Below are positions 63,138 to 64,000 of a stretch of 64,000 nt of DNA, in pieces. The DNA comes from Rallus limicola (taxonomy: Eukaryota > Chordata > Aves > Gruiformes > Rallidae). The notes below the pieces were generated by a model. It was not told where the DNA came from and ran no database searches. It saw nothing but the letters and a program-made list of their open reading frames with translations. Location: contig JAKCOZ010000040.1 in NCBI GenBank assembly GCA_022605955.1, positions 496,001 to 560,000 on the forward strand. The letters run 5' to 3'. Both the position numbers and the translations under genes were made by a program. The first letter of the stretch is position 1. Every line of letters begins with the position of its first letter.

Positions 63138-63618
63138 ATAATCCCAGCCTGGTTTGGCTGGAAGGGACCCCAAGGGTCCCAGAGCTCCAACCCCCTGCCA
63201 CAGGCAGGGACACCAACCTCCAGGCCTGGAGCTACACAAGGTTGCCCAGGGCCCCAGCCAACCTGGCCTTCAACACCCCCAGGGACGGGGCACCCACCCC
63301 CTCTCTGGGCAGCCCCTGCCAGCCCCTCACCACTCTCTCTGCACAGAACTTCCCCCTCAGATCTCCTCTCCCCCTTCCCTCCTCCAGCTTCACTCCAGCC
63401 CCCTTGTCCTGCCAGGCTCTGCCCTTGAACAAGCTGATTCCCCTCCTGTTCCTCTGCTCCCTTCAGGGACTGGCAGGCTGCAATGAGGTCCCCCCACAGC
63501 CTTCTCTTCTCCAGGCTGACCCAGCCCAGCTCCCTCAGCCTCTCTCCAGAGGGGAGCTGCTCCAGCCCCCTGAGCATCTCCATGGCTCCTCTGACCCCTC
63601 TCCAACAGTCCCACATCT
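63138..63618 (-). mobile_element. CR1 LINE, Family B, antisense
   Basis: Runs from 'ataatcccagcctggtttgg' to 'ctccaacagtcccacatct'. The minus frame 63041-63616 (191 codons) contains [20 protein letters not shown] then [12 protein letters not shown], the CR1 ORF2 tail. Nearly identical in layout to the copies at 19316 and 24830. Confidence 0.93.
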
Positions 63619-64000
63619 TGATTTTGGCTATGGAAAAGCTCAGAGGATAGGTTAATCTAAGCTAGGCAGATTTGCCACTTGGGAGAGAAAGGGCCAAAGG
63701 GCATTTCATCACACCCTAATAATATAACATGAGGTTGAAAAAGAATGATAGATTATATAATGCCTTCCCATAACATTCTAAGTACGTCCCATAACATTCT
63801 AAGTTCCCATACCTTCTAAGTACTCTGAGCCTACAGGGAGGAGGACCCATGGCCATATACACACTGCTCTTGAGTACCCAGACCAAAGGTCCCTTCCTGC
63901 ATCCCTGCCTGCTGGAGCCTGCTGTGAGATCAGCTGTAAAAGCAACCAGGCACCTGTCACCTTGCAAGGGGCAGTGTGTTGGCAATGTAGCATCCCATGA
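63619..64000. other. Unique sequence with a short tandem repeat
   Basis: Bases 63765-63832 hold about 2.7 imperfect copies of a unit near 20 bp ('cccataacattctaagt'). Nothing else was recognised. Confidence 0.45.

Noticed and set aside
1..64000. CRISPR arrays, operons, ribosome-binding sites, bacterial insertion sequences
   Set aside because: The window is vertebrate nuclear DNA dominated by CR1 LINEs. No regularly spaced short repeats or prokaryotic gene layout is present.

Overview
The window is non-coding DNA of a vertebrate nuclear genome, almost certainly a bird. The main evidence is about 28 fragments of the chicken-repeat-1 (CR1) LINE. Most keep the 3' end of ORF2, the short 3' UTR and the ATTCTATGA/ATTCTGTGATT-type terminal repeat. 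My boundaries sum to about 11.5 kb, near 18% of the window. That is high for most birds and fits lineages with a large CR1 expansion, such as woodpeckers and their relatives (Piciformes). The order is an inference from CR1 load, not a sequence match.

No protein-coding gene, tRNA or rRNA could be recognised. Nearly all the longer open frames lie in CR1 and are frames of its degenerate RT-C-terminal region, so the window is probably intergenic or deep intronic. The CR1 copies fall into four groups. Family A (positions 1040, 5928, 12314, 13358, 15702, 26729, 30503, 31786, 38447) is young and nearly uniform. Family B (14 copies) ends in a 'cctggaggttggtgtccctg' block and has an older variant B'. 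Family C has 2 copies and Family D has 2 older copies, plus one tiny tail fragment near 46.56 kb.

Layout. 1-6665 holds a tandem duplication: 1-1777 and 4889-6665 align without indels at an offset of exactly 4888 bp, and similarity stops at the 3' end of a Family A CR1 in both copies. 6.7-19.3 kb is mostly unique sequence with scattered CR1s. 19.3-25.3 kb has two long antisense Family B copies flanking about 5 kb with a 27-bp minisatellite at 22.84 kb. 26.7-39.1 kb is the densest CR1 cluster, with all four families on both strands. 39.1-49.4 kb is mostly unique sequence. 49.4-57.9 kb is a second CR1-rich stretch. 57.9-63.1 kb is unique apart from a probable solo retroviral LTR near 60.0-60.66 kb. 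A final antisense Family B copy lies at 63.1 kb.

The most interesting points are the CR1-bounded tandem duplication, two Family A copies at distant sites sharing the same 159-bp internal deletion, and disabling changes in ORF2 shared by all Family A copies that reach that region (which implies mobilisation in trans). Several AT-rich, homeodomain-motif-rich unique stretches could be conserved regulatory elements.
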